From JAKIYB01 sp964590255 (lineage in GTDB: Bacteria; Armatimonadota; Hebobacteria; CAIYQO01), in the NCBI GenBank assembly GCA_964590255.1, contig CAZPYA010000010.1, positions 1 to 64,000 of the forward strand: 64,000 nt of DNA, read 5' to 3'. Under the pieces are notes generated by a model that did no database searches, was not told the origin of the DNA, and saw nothing but the letters and a program-made list of their open reading frames with translations. Shown piece after piece: positions 36,576-45,095 of this stretch; within the stretch, counting starts at the first letter, position 1, and the number at the start of each line of letters is the position of its first letter. Made by a program: the position numbers and the translations under genes.

Positions 36576-37898
36576 TTACACGCCAGGATAGAGTGTCTCA
36601 TTATACAGCGTCGGTACGGCCAGCGGGCGGGTGTTGGCGATGATGCTTAGGCCGCGGGCGCCGAAGAGGATAGCCTCGTCGCGGCCGTCGCCCCAGACAT
36701 CGGCGGCGAGAGCATAGTAGCCGCAGTGCAGCACCTCCGGCGTTGGCGGAGCGGGATACTGCATGGCGAGGGTATCGAGGATGTTGCCGTATCCGTCGTA
36801 GATAGCCTCGCCATCGCCGGGGACATAGCGGTAGACCATCTCTGTCCCCTGCCATTCGCAGGTCACCTGGCCGCGGTGGTAGACGAGGAGGGCGTCAAGG
36901 CCGCCGGGGCCGTTCCAGCCAATGCGGACGCCGCCGGCGCACCAGGAGCCGGGCGGCTGTGGACAGCTCCATAGCTCGGTGCCATCCAGGTCGTATAGGT
37001 AGAGGGTGGCGCAGCAGTCGGGAGCGCCGCGGTTTTGCCCGCGGTTGATGGCCATGATCTGCAACTCGGAATCAGCGCGGAAACGGCCAGGCACCACGTG
37101 CTGCGCTTCGTCCAGCTTGCGACACCACAGCTCGGTGCCGTCGACGGCAAGGCAGTGCACGCCGCCGTTGCCGAAGAGTAGCCGCCAACTGCCATCCGCC
37201 AGGCGCACCATCGCCGCGGCGTCCTGGTGTTCGCCGCCGTCGTCGTGCCGCCACAACTCGCGGCCGTCATGGTCGATGAGCGCGTAGCCGACGAAGACCT
37301 CGTCGCAGCCGTCGCCGTCCACGTCGCCGATGGCCGGGTAATGCCCCACCGACCCCTCCCAGCGCCACAGCACGCTGCCGTCGTGCGCGATGCCCCACAT
37401 GTTCCAGTAGCGGTCTTTCACCACCAGGTCCCCCCGGCGGCCGGCGCCGGTGAGGTCGGCAATCAGCAAGCTGTCGTCGGCGGGCGCGGGCAGCGGCAGG
37501 CGCGATTTCTCCGCGCCGGTCGTCGCGTCGAGGATAATCAGCGTCGCATCGCCCTCGTAGCGCAGCGCGCGCTCCACCGCGTAGCCGGTGTCGGGGTGCA
37601 GTTCAGCATAGCGCGCCTGCTGCACGTATAGCACCTCGTTGACGCCGTCGCCATCCCAGTCGTAGATCTGCACGGGCAGGTCGCAGTAGCAGTGGCCGTT
37701 CTCCCGGTCGGGCGTGCCGCGCTGCCAGAGCACCGTGCCGTCGATGGTCGTCGCGGTGAGACAGGTGATGGCGCGGTCGCCGTAGGTGTTTTGCACGAGA
37801 AGCAGATCGGGAGCGCCGTCGCCGTTCAGATCGCCGATGCGAATCGTCTCGGAGCCGAAATCACGGACATCGATGGTGCTGACCAGGTGAGTGGGCAT
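36576..37898 (-). CDS. FG-GAP/VCBS-like beta-propeller protein
   Basis: 440 residues of repeating calcium-loop motifs (IGDLNGDGAPDLLL, YDWDGDGVNEVLYV, IGDVDGDGCDEVFV), as in FG-GAP/VCBS propellers and rhamnogalacturonan lyase (PL11-like) proteins. No signal peptide, which is unusual for this fold. GGGAGG lies 5-6 bases before the ATG. It is placed among carbohydrate genes. Lyase activity is possible but no catalytic residues can be named. Confidence 0.7.
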   Translation of the reverse strand: MPTHLVSTIDVRDFGSETIRIGDLNGDGAPDLLLVQNTYGDRAITCLTATTIDGTVLWQRGTPDRENGHCYCDLPVQIYDWDGDGVNEVLYVQQARYAELHPDTGYAVERALRYEGDATLIILDATTGAEKSRLPLPAPADDSLLIADLTGAGRRGDLVVKDRYWNMWGIAHDGSVLWRWEGSVGHYPAIGDVDGDGCDEVFVGYALIDHDGRELWRHDDGGEHQDAAAMVRLADGSWRLLFGNGGVHCLAVDGTELWCRKLDEAQHVVPGRFRADSELQIMAINRGQNRGAPDCCATLYLYDLDGTELWSCPQPPGSWCAGGVRIGWNGPGGLDALLVYHRGQVTCEWQGTEMVYRYVPGDGEAIYDGYGNILDTLAMQYPAPPTPEVLHCGYYALAADVWGDGRDEAILFGARGLSIIANTRPLAVPTLYNETLYPGV

Positions 37899-37996
37899 GC
37901 CGGCCTCCCATGGGATGGGTTTGGGGTATTATACAGGACTCCGGGGGATTGGCACACGCATGGGAGCGATGCAGTGGGTTATCAGGAGGAGGACGA

Positions 37997-39454
37997 TCAA
38001 GTGGCGTGGCCTTCGGGGGCGAGGTGCTGGTCGCAGAGCCAAGGGGGCTTGCCGGCCATGTCGCGGAGCGGAATAACAGGTTCCGGGGTGGCGGCGACGG
38101 TTTCGGTGAGGCCGAGGACGGCCAGTAGAGCGTCAGTGACGGCGGCGGGGTCGCGGTGGGGGTTCCACTGGGCTTCGGCGAGGGCGGCGTGGGGGAAGGG
38201 GGTGCGGCGGCAGAAGAGACTGTGGTCGGCCACCACGCTGGCGTGGGTGTGGTGCGACGGCTTGCCCTGGAAGCGGCAGGCCCAGTCCTGCAGAAAGGCG
38301 TAGTAGCGGATATGCGACTCGCGGCCGCCGGGCAAGCGGTACCAGTCGGCGGTGCGGGCCTGCCATTCGGTCAGCGAGTCTTCGGTCCACTCTGGGTCGG
38401 CGGGGCAGTCCTGACTGTAGCCGTGGCCGTAGGGGATGCTTTTGTAGATGTAGCCGAAGTCTTCGTCGTCGCCGCGTATGCTGGTGCCGGCTTCGCAGTT
38501 CTCCCAGTAGATGTTGCAGCGGGGGTCAAGGCGCCGCAGGTAGGCGTAGTCGCCGAAGTCGTAGTGGATGCCGCAGGAGATCCACAGGTCGGGAAATGCG
38601 CGCGTGATGTCATCGACGATGGGGTTGACGAAGTCGAGCATCAACTCGCCCATGTTGCGATGCGCGCAGCGGGGGCACTGGCACTTAGGGCATTCGGTGA
38701 AGGCCTGGAAATAGATGCCGTCGCACCCGGTGGGGGCGTAGTCTTCGCGCACTTTGCGCAGGATTTCGCGGCGGAAGAAGGCAAGGTTGGCGGGGCTGCT
38801 GCCGCACATCTCGACGCCGTCGCCCACGCCGTGGTCGAAGTCGGCGGGCAAGGTGTAGTTCCACTCCGGCACCCATCCCCAACCAAAACCCCACACCACG
38901 CGCACGCCGCGCGCGTGAGCATAATCGACATATTCTCGCGCACGCGCCGGAGGGAAGTTGTCCCAGTGGATAAGCTCGTTCAGCTTCCAGCGGCTCATGT
39001 TGTCGATCCAGGCGCATTTGTCGGGCATGTTGCAGCCCCAGGTCCAGTGCCCGCGGCTGGCGATGCGCGGGTAATCGGCGGCGGCGAAAGGCGCGTTGGG
39101 CAGGGAGAGGGCGTCGCGGTGGAAGTGCTCCAGGTCGCGGAGGGCGTAGAGCGCGCCGGCGGAATCGGCGCCGGCGATAGCGAGCAGGCGGCGCCCGGGG
39201 GCGTCGGGATGCGGACCGCCGCGCATCGCATAGCCTTGCGGCTCGGTGGGCGTTGGCAGCCAACCGGCGTGCAGCAGCGCGCGCAGGACGGGATTGTTGT
39301 CCGCGGTGCCCAGCACGATAGCGTCGTTGACAGGCAGTCGACCGCGGTCGATTGCCACTTCAATCCCGGCATGCTCGCGGAGCACGCGCCGCAGTTCGCG
39401 GCTGGCATAGCCGTCGATGCCCGTCGTCTCCTCCGCTGGTGCGATGATGCGCAT
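37997..39454 (-). CDS. Glycoside-hydrolase-like protein (GH20/GH67-type architecture)
   Basis: 485 residues. The N-terminal 120 residues (MRIIAPAEETTGIDGYASRE through AIAGADSAGALYALRDLEHF) form the small beta domain that precedes the barrel in hexosaminidases and alpha-glucuronidases. A TIM-barrel-like part follows (WKLNELIHWDNFPPARAREY, YAHARGVRVVWGFGW, GCDGIYFQAFTECPKC). The CPKCQCPRC cluster near residue 265 could bind a metal. Acidic catalytic residues cannot be fixed. The start at 39454 has AGGGAT upstream and keeps the domain intact. An alpha-glucuronidase or DUF4838-like role is the best guess. Confidence 0.65.
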   Translation of the reverse strand: MRIIAPAEETTGIDGYASRELRRVLREHAGIEVAIDRGRLPVNDAIVLGTADNNPVLRALLHAGWLPTPTEPQGYAMRGGPHPDAPGRRLLAIAGADSAGALYALRDLEHFHRDALSLPNAPFAAADYPRIASRGHWTWGCNMPDKCAWIDNMSRWKLNELIHWDNFPPARAREYVDYAHARGVRVVWGFGWGWVPEWNYTLPADFDHGVGDGVEMCGSSPANLAFFRREILRKVREDYAPTGCDGIYFQAFTECPKCQCPRCAHRNMGELMLDFVNPIVDDITRAFPDLWISCGIHYDFGDYAYLRRLDPRCNIYWENCEAGTSIRGDDEDFGYIYKSIPYGHGYSQDCPADPEWTEDSLTEWQARTADWYRLPGGRESHIRYYAFLQDWACRFQGKPSHHTHASVVADHSLFCRRTPFPHAALAEAQWNPHRDPAAVTDALLAVLGLTETVAATPEPVIPLRDMAGKPPWLCDQHLAPEGHAT

Positions 39455-39567
39455 GGTGTATCCCTGTGTGGGAATTCGCCTCAGAGAGCTGGGCTTCCTC
39501 TCGTGCATGAATATCGTGCCGATGGCAAGGCCGGGCGTCGTTACAATGATGGCAGGAGGACGATGCC

Positions 39568-40266
39568 ATGCGATGGATGCTGCTGGGGATAGGGCTGTTG
39601 CTGCCGGTGCTGACAGGGTGTGCCAGCGGGGCGCAGCGGCTGGCGGAGCGGGAAATCACGCGCTATGCGCGCGACTATATCGGGCCGGCGGACCGCTACA
39701 CCGCCGACGTGCGCGGACTGACGGGCAGCCGGGCGGACGCGGTGACGCTGGTGGGGACGGGGGTGCGGCCGGCGCCGAACGTGGTGCTGGAGCGGCTGAC
39801 GCTGACGCTGCGCGGGGTGCAATACCGGCGCGACCCCTTCGCGGTGACACAGGTGGATGACGCGGCATTCAGCGTGCGGGTGTCGGAGGCGGCCATCAAC
39901 AACTACCTGCGCGGGGAAGGTCGAGCCGATAGTCCGGCGCTGCGCAACGTGTGGGTAACGCTGCTGCCTGGCGAGGTGCGGGCGGTAGCGGCGACGACGG
40001 TGGCGGGGCAAGCGGTGTCGATTACCGCCGCCGGCGCGCTGCAGGCGCAGGGAGCGACGGCGCGCTTCGTGCCGTCGGGGTTGGCGGTGGCGGGGGTGCC
40101 GGTGCCGGCCAGCGTGCTGGGGCTGTTCGGGGCGCTGCTCAATCCGCTGACCGACCTGCACGGCCTGCGCTTCGGCCCGCAGATCACCGGCATCGTGCTG
40201 GAGCGGGGAGCGCTGACGCTGTCCGGCCGTGCTGACCCACAAAAACTGGTCGCGGCACAGCCATAA
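39568..40266 (+). CDS. LmeA-like (DUF2993) lipoprotein
   Basis: 232 residues. A lipoprotein signal (MRWMLLGIGLLLPVLTGC, lipobox LTGC with Cys18) anchors it to a membrane. The body resembles the DUF2993/LmeA phospholipid-binding family: VRGLTGSRADAVTLVGTGV, VVLERLTLTLRGVQY, VRVSEAAINNYLRG, ARFVPSGLAVAGVPVP. In actinobacteria LmeA helps lipomannan elongation in the envelope. Here the neighbour downstream on the same strand is a fatty-acid desaturase, 378 bases away. AGGAGGA lies 6 bases before the ATG. Confidence 0.75.
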   Translation: MRWMLLGIGLLLPVLTGCASGAQRLAEREITRYARDYIGPADRYTADVRGLTGSRADAVTLVGTGVRPAPNVVLERLTLTLRGVQYRRDPFAVTQVDDAAFSVRVSEAAINNYLRGEGRADSPALRNVWVTLLPGEVRAVAATTVAGQAVSITAAGALQAQGATARFVPSGLAVAGVPVPASVLGLFGALLNPLTDLHGLRFGPQITGIVLERGALTLSGRADPQKLVAAQP

Positions 40267-40432
40267 CTGAAAAAAGTGTTAGACGATAGTTTATCTTCTT
40301 TATCGTCAGGGTAAAGATACAGTACGATGGTAGACGACGTGACACGCGCAGAGCCATCATCTGGAACATGAGTCATGAGGGTCTACCCGACCGAACCAGA
40401 TGGTGGAAGGGGGCCTGCGGGCGTCACCAAGC

Positions 40433-40467
40433 AGCGAACCGCCGGAGCCATGCTCCGGCGGTTCGCT
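40433..40467. terminator. Perfect 16-bp hairpin, probable terminator
   Basis: AGCGAACCGCCGGAGC pairs perfectly with the following arm around a CAT loop. The pairing can extend outward to ACCAAGC/GTTTGGT. There is no strong T run, so termination efficiency is uncertain. Confidence 0.55.
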
Positions 40468-40488
40468 GTTTGGTAGGCGCGCGACGAG

Positions 40489-40605
40489 TTACTGCGGCAA
40501 GTTGCCAAGGAAACAGATGCCGGTGAACGGCACGACGGATATGGAATGGTTCTGGCGGAACAGGACAGCGCCCACCCGCAATGTGTGCCGAACACCGTTT
40601 CGTGA
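40489..40605 (-). pseudogene. Possible C-terminal gene remnant
   Basis: The minus-strand frame reads ISRNGVRHTLRVGAVLFRQN and then HSISVVPFTGICFLGNLPQ before a TAA. It has coding-like composition and is followed at once by the hairpin at 40433-40467, as a real gene end would be. No start and no family match; it may be chance. Confidence 0.3.
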
Positions 40606-40644
40606 AATGCGCGAGACGCGGTACAATAGGCCCGGGAGGATGCC

Positions 40645-41673
40645 ATGAGTCGAGATGAGACGCGCATCAAGTGGTACCGGGTGCCGGTGGAGCGGGAGAC
40701 GTTTCTGCGGCTGACGGCATCCAGCGACTGGCGGGGGCTGGCACAGATATTGCCGCAGTTGCTGTTGGCGGTGGCGACCGGGGCACTGGCCTTTTACGCC
40801 TGGCGGCACCTGGCGTGGCCGTGGACAGTCGCTGCGTGTTACCTGCACGCCACCACCTACGCCTTCCTCGGGCTGGGCGGCGCGGGACACGAGCTATCGC
40901 ACGGCACGCCGTTCAAAACGCGCGCGCTGAACAATGTCTTCTACGACCTCACCGCCTTCCTCACCTGGACGAATCCTTTCTACTTCCGCGCCAGCCACCC
41001 AAAACACCACCTGTGGACAGTGCATACCGGTCTGGACCTGGAGGTGGTGCTGCCGATTACCCTGCGGCCCATCGACTGGCTCTATGCGTTCACCGTCAAT
41101 CCGCCGATACTGTGGCATCTGCTGCGTACGCACGTCCGCCACGCGCGCGGCATCATCCGCGGGGAATGGGAAGAACGCATCTTCCCCGAGAACGACGTCA
41201 ATAGGCGGCGCGAGCTGTTCGTCTGGGCGCGGATGCTGCTGGCCGGCCACCTGCTGCTGGCGGCGGTGTTCATCTATTTCCAACTCTACATCCTGCTGGC
41301 GCTGGTCACCTTCGCGCCGTTTTACGCCGGCTGGCTGAATTTCCTGTGCGGCTTCACCCAGCATGTCGGGATGCAGCCCAGCGTGGCGGATTTCCGGCGC
41401 TGCTGCCGCTCGGTGGCGATGAACCCGCTGCTGCGATTCCTCTACTGGAACATGAACTATCACGTCGAGCACCACATGTATCCCGGCGTGCCCTTCTACC
41501 GCCTACCGAAGCTGCGCAAGGCCATTGACGCCTCGATGCCGCCGGCGAATCGCGGGTTGTTCCACGCTTGGCGGGAGATTCTGACCATCTTGCGCAAGCA
41601 GCGCGAAGACCCATCCTACTACCACGCGGCGGCAGTACCGGAGGAGTTGGTGAAGGAGACGGCGACTGAATAG
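40645..41673 (+). CDS. Membrane fatty-acid desaturase
   Basis: 342 residues with four to five membrane helices. All three histidine boxes of the diiron desaturases are present: HELSH (H82, H86), HPKHH (H118, H121, H122) and HVEHH (about 273-277). The enzyme introduces a double bond, or hydroxylates, using O2 and an electron donor, so the organism meets oxygen. GGGAGGA lies 4 bases before the ATG. No ferredoxin gene is adjacent. A carotenoid or sphingolipid substrate is also possible, because the sequence is not a close match to known acyl-lipid desaturases. Confidence 0.85.
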   Translation: MSRDETRIKWYRVPVERETFLRLTASSDWRGLAQILPQLLLAVATGALAFYAWRHLAWPWTVAACYLHATTYAFLGLGGAGHELSHGTPFKTRALNNVFYDLTAFLTWTNPFYFRASHPKHHLWTVHTGLDLEVVLPITLRPIDWLYAFTVNPPILWHLLRTHVRHARGIIRGEWEERIFPENDVNRRRELFVWARMLLAGHLLLAAVFIYFQLYILLALVTFAPFYAGWLNFLCGFTQHVGMQPSVADFRRCCRSVAMNPLLRFLYWNMNYHVEHHMYPGVPFYRLPKLRKAIDASMPPANRGLFHAWREILTILRKQREDPSYYHAAAVPEELVKETATE

Positions 41674-41732
41674 TGGCGTCCCGACAGGAACCCGGTTGTT
41701 TTCTGGCGAATGAAACGGCGGGAGAATGAATA

Positions 41733-42881
41733 ATGGATGCTGAACTGCTGTCGCTGTTGAAGGCCGAGATTGCCGCCATCCTGCCTGAGATGATCGCGCT
41801 GCGCCGGGCGCTGCACCGCGAGCCGGAGTTGGCGTGCGCGGAGCACGCCACGCGGGCAAAGATCGTCGCGGCGCTGGCCGGCGAGGCGCTGACAATTCGC
41901 GCGCCGCTGCTGGGCACCGATGTCATCGCCGAGTTTGGGCAGGGGGAGCGATTGATCGCGCTGCGGGCGGATATCGACGCGGTGAACACCACCGAGCAAA
42001 CCGGACTGCCGTATGCGTCGATCCACGACGAGGTGATGCACGCCTGCGGGCACGACGGCCACACCACCATGCTGGTGGGCGCGACGAAGGCGCTGGCGCG
42101 GCTGGGTGCCCGGCTGCCGCATCGGGTGCGCTGCATCTTCCAGCCGGGCGAGGAGATTCGCGCGGCGGGGCGCGACCTGGTGCAACTTGGCGCATGCGAC
42201 GGCGCGGACGAAGCATATGCGCTGCACGGCTGGGCAGGCATCCCCGCCGGCAGCATCACCAGTCGCGCCGGGGCGCAGATGGCGGCGGCGTCCTTTTTCA
42301 CCATCACCGTCACCGGCAAAGGCTGCCACGGCGCGCAGCCGGAGCGCGGACTCAACCCCATCCCCATCGCCGCGCGGCTGGCGCTGCGCCTGCAGGCGGA
42401 ACACGAGCGGCTGCGCGACCGCGACGGCTCGCTCATCTCCGTATGCGCCGTCACCGGCGGCACGGTGGGCAACGTCATCCCCGACCAGGTGACGATGCGC
42501 GGTACCTGCCGCTACCTGCGCGCCGACCTGGCCGACGACATGGCCGCGGTGCTGCGGACGGCCTGCGAGACGATTGCCGCGGAGACGGGATCGGCCATCG
42601 AGCTGGACTATCAGCGCAGTTACGAGATTCCCACCGTCAACACCGAGGCCGGGTATGCGAAGGCGAAAGCGGTGACGGCAATCGTCTCCGGCAACTTCAT
42701 CGAAATGCCCGCCCCGTCCATGGGCTCGGAAGATTTTTCCTACTACCTGGTCAACCGCGAGGGGGCGATGCTCTTCCTTGGACAGGGAGAGACGTCCAGC
42801 AACCTGCACTCCGCCACGTTTGATTTCAACGACGACACCCTGGCCGCGGGCATTCTCACCTATTGCCTGCTGGCAGTGTAA
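41733..42881 (+). CDS. M20 family amidohydrolase
   Basis: 382 residues of the M20D peptidase/amidohydrolase family (hippurate, N-acyl amino acid or indole-acetyl-amino-acid hydrolases). Metal-binding and catalytic motifs: LRADIDAVNTTEQTGLPYAS, HACGHDGHTTMLVG, IFQPGEEI, and the C-terminal PAPSMGSEDFSYYL, with a dimerisation domain between. It is cytosolic and hydrolyses an amide bond, releasing an amino acid. It follows the desaturase by 59 bases and precedes an esterase by 10 bases, so the three may form an operon. Confidence 0.9.
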   Translation: MDAELLSLLKAEIAAILPEMIALRRALHREPELACAEHATRAKIVAALAGEALTIRAPLLGTDVIAEFGQGERLIALRADIDAVNTTEQTGLPYASIHDEVMHACGHDGHTTMLVGATKALARLGARLPHRVRCIFQPGEEIRAAGRDLVQLGACDGADEAYALHGWAGIPAGSITSRAGAQMAAASFFTITVTGKGCHGAQPERGLNPIPIAARLALRLQAEHERLRDRDGSLISVCAVTGGTVGNVIPDQVTMRGTCRYLRADLADDMAAVLRTACETIAAETGSAIELDYQRSYEIPTVNTEAGYAKAKAVTAIVSGNFIEMPAPSMGSEDFSYYLVNREGAMLFLGQGETSSNLHSATFDFNDDTLAAGILTYCLLAV

Positions 42882-42891
42882 GCGAGGCATC

Positions 42892-43653
42892 ATGACCGAC
42901 ATTCGCATCACGCGCGACATCATTTATGCCGAGTCCACGGGCACGCCGCTGGGCCTGGACATCTTTCAACCGGCGACCGACGCACCGGCGCCGGTGATTA
43001 TGCTGCTGCACGGCGGTGGATGGTGCGTCGGGTGCCGGCAGGGCCTGGACGGCTTCGCCACACAGCTCGCGGAAATGGGCTACCTGGCCATCACCGTCAG
43101 CTACCGGCTGGCGCCGGCCTTCCCTTTCCCCGCGGCGTGCGAGGATGTCTCCGCCGCCGCCGCGTGGATTGTCGCCAACGCCGCGGAATACGGCGGAGAC
43201 GGCGCGCGGCTGGGCGCGTATGGCGGTTCGGCCGGCGCCCACCTGGCGATGTGGCTGGCCACCGCGCCGTATACCCCACTGACATGTGCCGTGCCGTGGG
43301 CCGGCCCCACCGACATGCTGCGCGAGCCGGTGACCTACCCCTATCGCGGTTACGCGTGCGCGTTTATGGGGATGTGTGCCCACGACGCGGAACCGGCCTA
43401 TCGTGCCGCCTCACCGCTGCACCGGTTGACGCCCGCCGCGGCACCGATGCTGCTCATTCACGGCGCGGCGGATGACGTGGTGTCCGCCGACCACGCCCGC
43501 TGGATGACCGACGCAGCGCGGACGATGGGCGCGCCGGTGGAGATGCTGCTGCTGGACGGCGTGGGGCACACCGGCGGCGATCCCAACGACCCGTTGCAGG
43601 CGCCAGGATGGCAGGCGATGCTGGCGTTTTTCGCGCGGCATCTACGCATATAG
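42892..43653 (+). CDS. Alpha/beta hydrolase (BD-FAE-like esterase)
   Basis: 253 residues. The oxyanion motif HGGGW (about 38-42), the nucleophile Ser in GGSAGAH (about 108-114), the acid region IHGAADDVVSADHA and the His of GVGHTGG complete the triad of the feruloyl-esterase/carboxylesterase group. No signal peptide. The ATG at 42892 follows GAGG with short spacing and is 10 bases after the amidohydrolase stop. The likely role is hydrolysis of a small ester, possibly from plant material. Confidence 0.85.
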   Translation: MTDIRITRDIIYAESTGTPLGLDIFQPATDAPAPVIMLLHGGGWCVGCRQGLDGFATQLAEMGYLAITVSYRLAPAFPFPAACEDVSAAAAWIVANAAEYGGDGARLGAYGGSAGAHLAMWLATAPYTPLTCAVPWAGPTDMLREPVTYPYRGYACAFMGMCAHDAEPAYRAASPLHRLTPAAAPMLLIHGAADDVVSADHARWMTDAARTMGAPVEMLLLDGVGHTGGDPNDPLQAPGWQAMLAFFARHLRI

Positions 43654-43663
43654 GGGAAACAGC

Positions 43664-44896
43664 ATGAACGCACGTGAACGCGTGGCGACAACGCTGCGCT
43701 TTGAGACGCCGGACCGCGTGCCCATCGATCTGGGCGGGTTGAAGGCCTCGGGCATTGCCGGCATCGCGTATGACCGGTTAAAGAAGACGCTGGGCATCGC
43801 TGCCCCGACGAAAATCATGGACGCCCGCTTCATGATCGCGGTGGTAGAAGAGGCGGTGCGGCGGCGGCTGCGCGCCGACGTGCTGCCCATCGACATGACG
43901 GCCATTCCCGCTTTCGTGCAAGCCGACAGCGCCTGGGTGTCGAAGACGCTGTATGACGGCACCGATGTGCTGTTCATGCCCGGCACGCGCATCGGCGCGG
44001 ACGCGGTGGGGAATTGGACGCTGCTCGACGCCGACGGCCACCCCACCGCCTACCGCATGCCGCACGGCGGGCATTACTTCGATGACCAATCCTTCGACCG
44101 GGGCGACGGCATCGATCCCGATGATTTTGCCCCGGTGGACGACATCCCCGACGCGCACCTGCAATTGCTGGCCGACTACACGAAACGGCAGTACGAGGAG
44201 ACGGATTACGCGCTGCTGGGCTGGGGCTACGGGGTATGCTTCCTGGGCTTGAGCCTCATCACTGACCGACGCAGCAACGTCACCATGGGGCAGCCCAGCG
44301 ACTGGATGATGATGCTGATGACCGAGCCGGAAACCTGTCACGCGATGATGGACCGCTCGGTAGAGGCGTCGATCAAGTGCCTGTCGCTGGTGAAGGAGGC
44401 AGTGGGCGACCGCTGCTTTGCCTGGGGCATCGCCGCCGACGACAGTGGCACCCAACGCGGCGAGTTCATCAACCCCGACCTGTGGGCAGCGATGATCAAG
44501 CCGCATTACACGAAGCTGTGCGACTGGATTCACCGCAACACGAGATGGAAAACCTTCTTCCACTGCTGCGGCTCGGTGTATCACCTCATCCCACACTTCA
44601 TCGAGGCGGGCATCGACATCCTCAATCCCATCCAGACATCGGCCGCGAACATGGACCCGGCGGCGCTGAAGGCGGAATTCGGTCGGCAGATCGTGCTGTG
44701 GGGCGGCGGCTGCGACACGCAAACGGTGCTGGGCATGGCCACCCCCGCCGAGGTGCGCGAGCACGTGNNNNNNNNNNCCGCCTTCGCGCCCGGCGGCGGC
44801 TACGTCTTCAACCAGGTGCACAACATCCAGGCCGACGTGCCGGCGGAGAACATCATCGCCATGTTCGACGCAGCGTATGAGTTCGGCGGGTACTGA
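43664..44896 (+). CDS. Uroporphyrinogen-decarboxylase-fold methyltransferase-like protein (gap inside)
   Basis: 410 residues including four unknown residues at the 10-N gap 44768-44777. Here the frame is the same on both sides, so the gap is probably close to its true length (modulo 3 equals 1). The zinc-ligand motif HCCGS is at about 303-307, with DILNPIQTSA and APGGGYVFNQVHNIQ following. The fold is shared by MtaA/CmuA methyltransferases acting on corrinoid proteins. Heme genes are absent, so a demethylation role is more likely than heme synthesis. It starts 10 bases after the esterase stop. Confidence 0.8.
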   Translation: MNARERVATTLRFETPDRVPIDLGGLKASGIAGIAYDRLKKTLGIAAPTKIMDARFMIAVVEEAVRRRLRADVLPIDMTAIPAFVQADSAWVSKTLYDGTDVLFMPGTRIGADAVGNWTLLDADGHPTAYRMPHGGHYFDDQSFDRGDGIDPDDFAPVDDIPDAHLQLLADYTKRQYEETDYALLGWGYGVCFLGLSLITDRRSNVTMGQPSDWMMMLMTEPETCHAMMDRSVEASIKCLSLVKEAVGDRCFAWGIAADDSGTQRGEFINPDLWAAMIKPHYTKLCDWIHRNTRWKTFFHCCGSVYHLIPHFIEAGIDILNPIQTSAANMDPAALKAEFGRQIVLWGGGCDTQTVLGMATPAEVREHVXXXXAFAPGGGYVFNQVHNIQADVPAENIIAMFDAAYEFGGY

Positions 44897-44917
44897 AACC
44901 GACAAGCGGCCGTATCC

Positions 44918-45061
44918 CTGGAGGGCGAGACTCCGTCGAGCCGCGCGCGTAGGAACCGGGGTGATTTTTCGCATACCTTTGAGCGTGTTCCACGGTCATC
45001 GGTATGTAAATAATCGATCACAGCCCCTACGCGCGCGGCTCGACGGAGTCTCGCCCTCCAG
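44918..45061. mobile_element. 145-bp MITE-like element, copy 1
   Basis: A perfect 36-bp terminal inverted repeat begins CTGGAGGGCGAGACTCCGTC. The inner part carries TTCCACGGTCATCGGTATG and AATCGATCACAG, blocks shared with the copy at 51.5 kb. It has no coding capacity. It lies between the convergent UroD-like and propeller genes. An extra partial end (GGCTCAACGGAGTCTCACTC) follows at about 45069-45088. Confidence 0.8.
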
Positions 45062-45095
45062 GAGATTTGGCTCAACGGAGTCTCACTCACCCACT

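Larger units (their letters stand above)
40267..40644. other. Intergenic region with hairpins and a coding remnant
   Basis: It contains a GACGATA/TATCGTC hairpin near 40285-40312, the long hairpin at 40433-40467 and, on the minus strand, a short coding-like tail ending at 40489. A TACAAT -10 candidate for the desaturase gene lies at 40622-40627 with no good -35. Confidence 0.5.
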
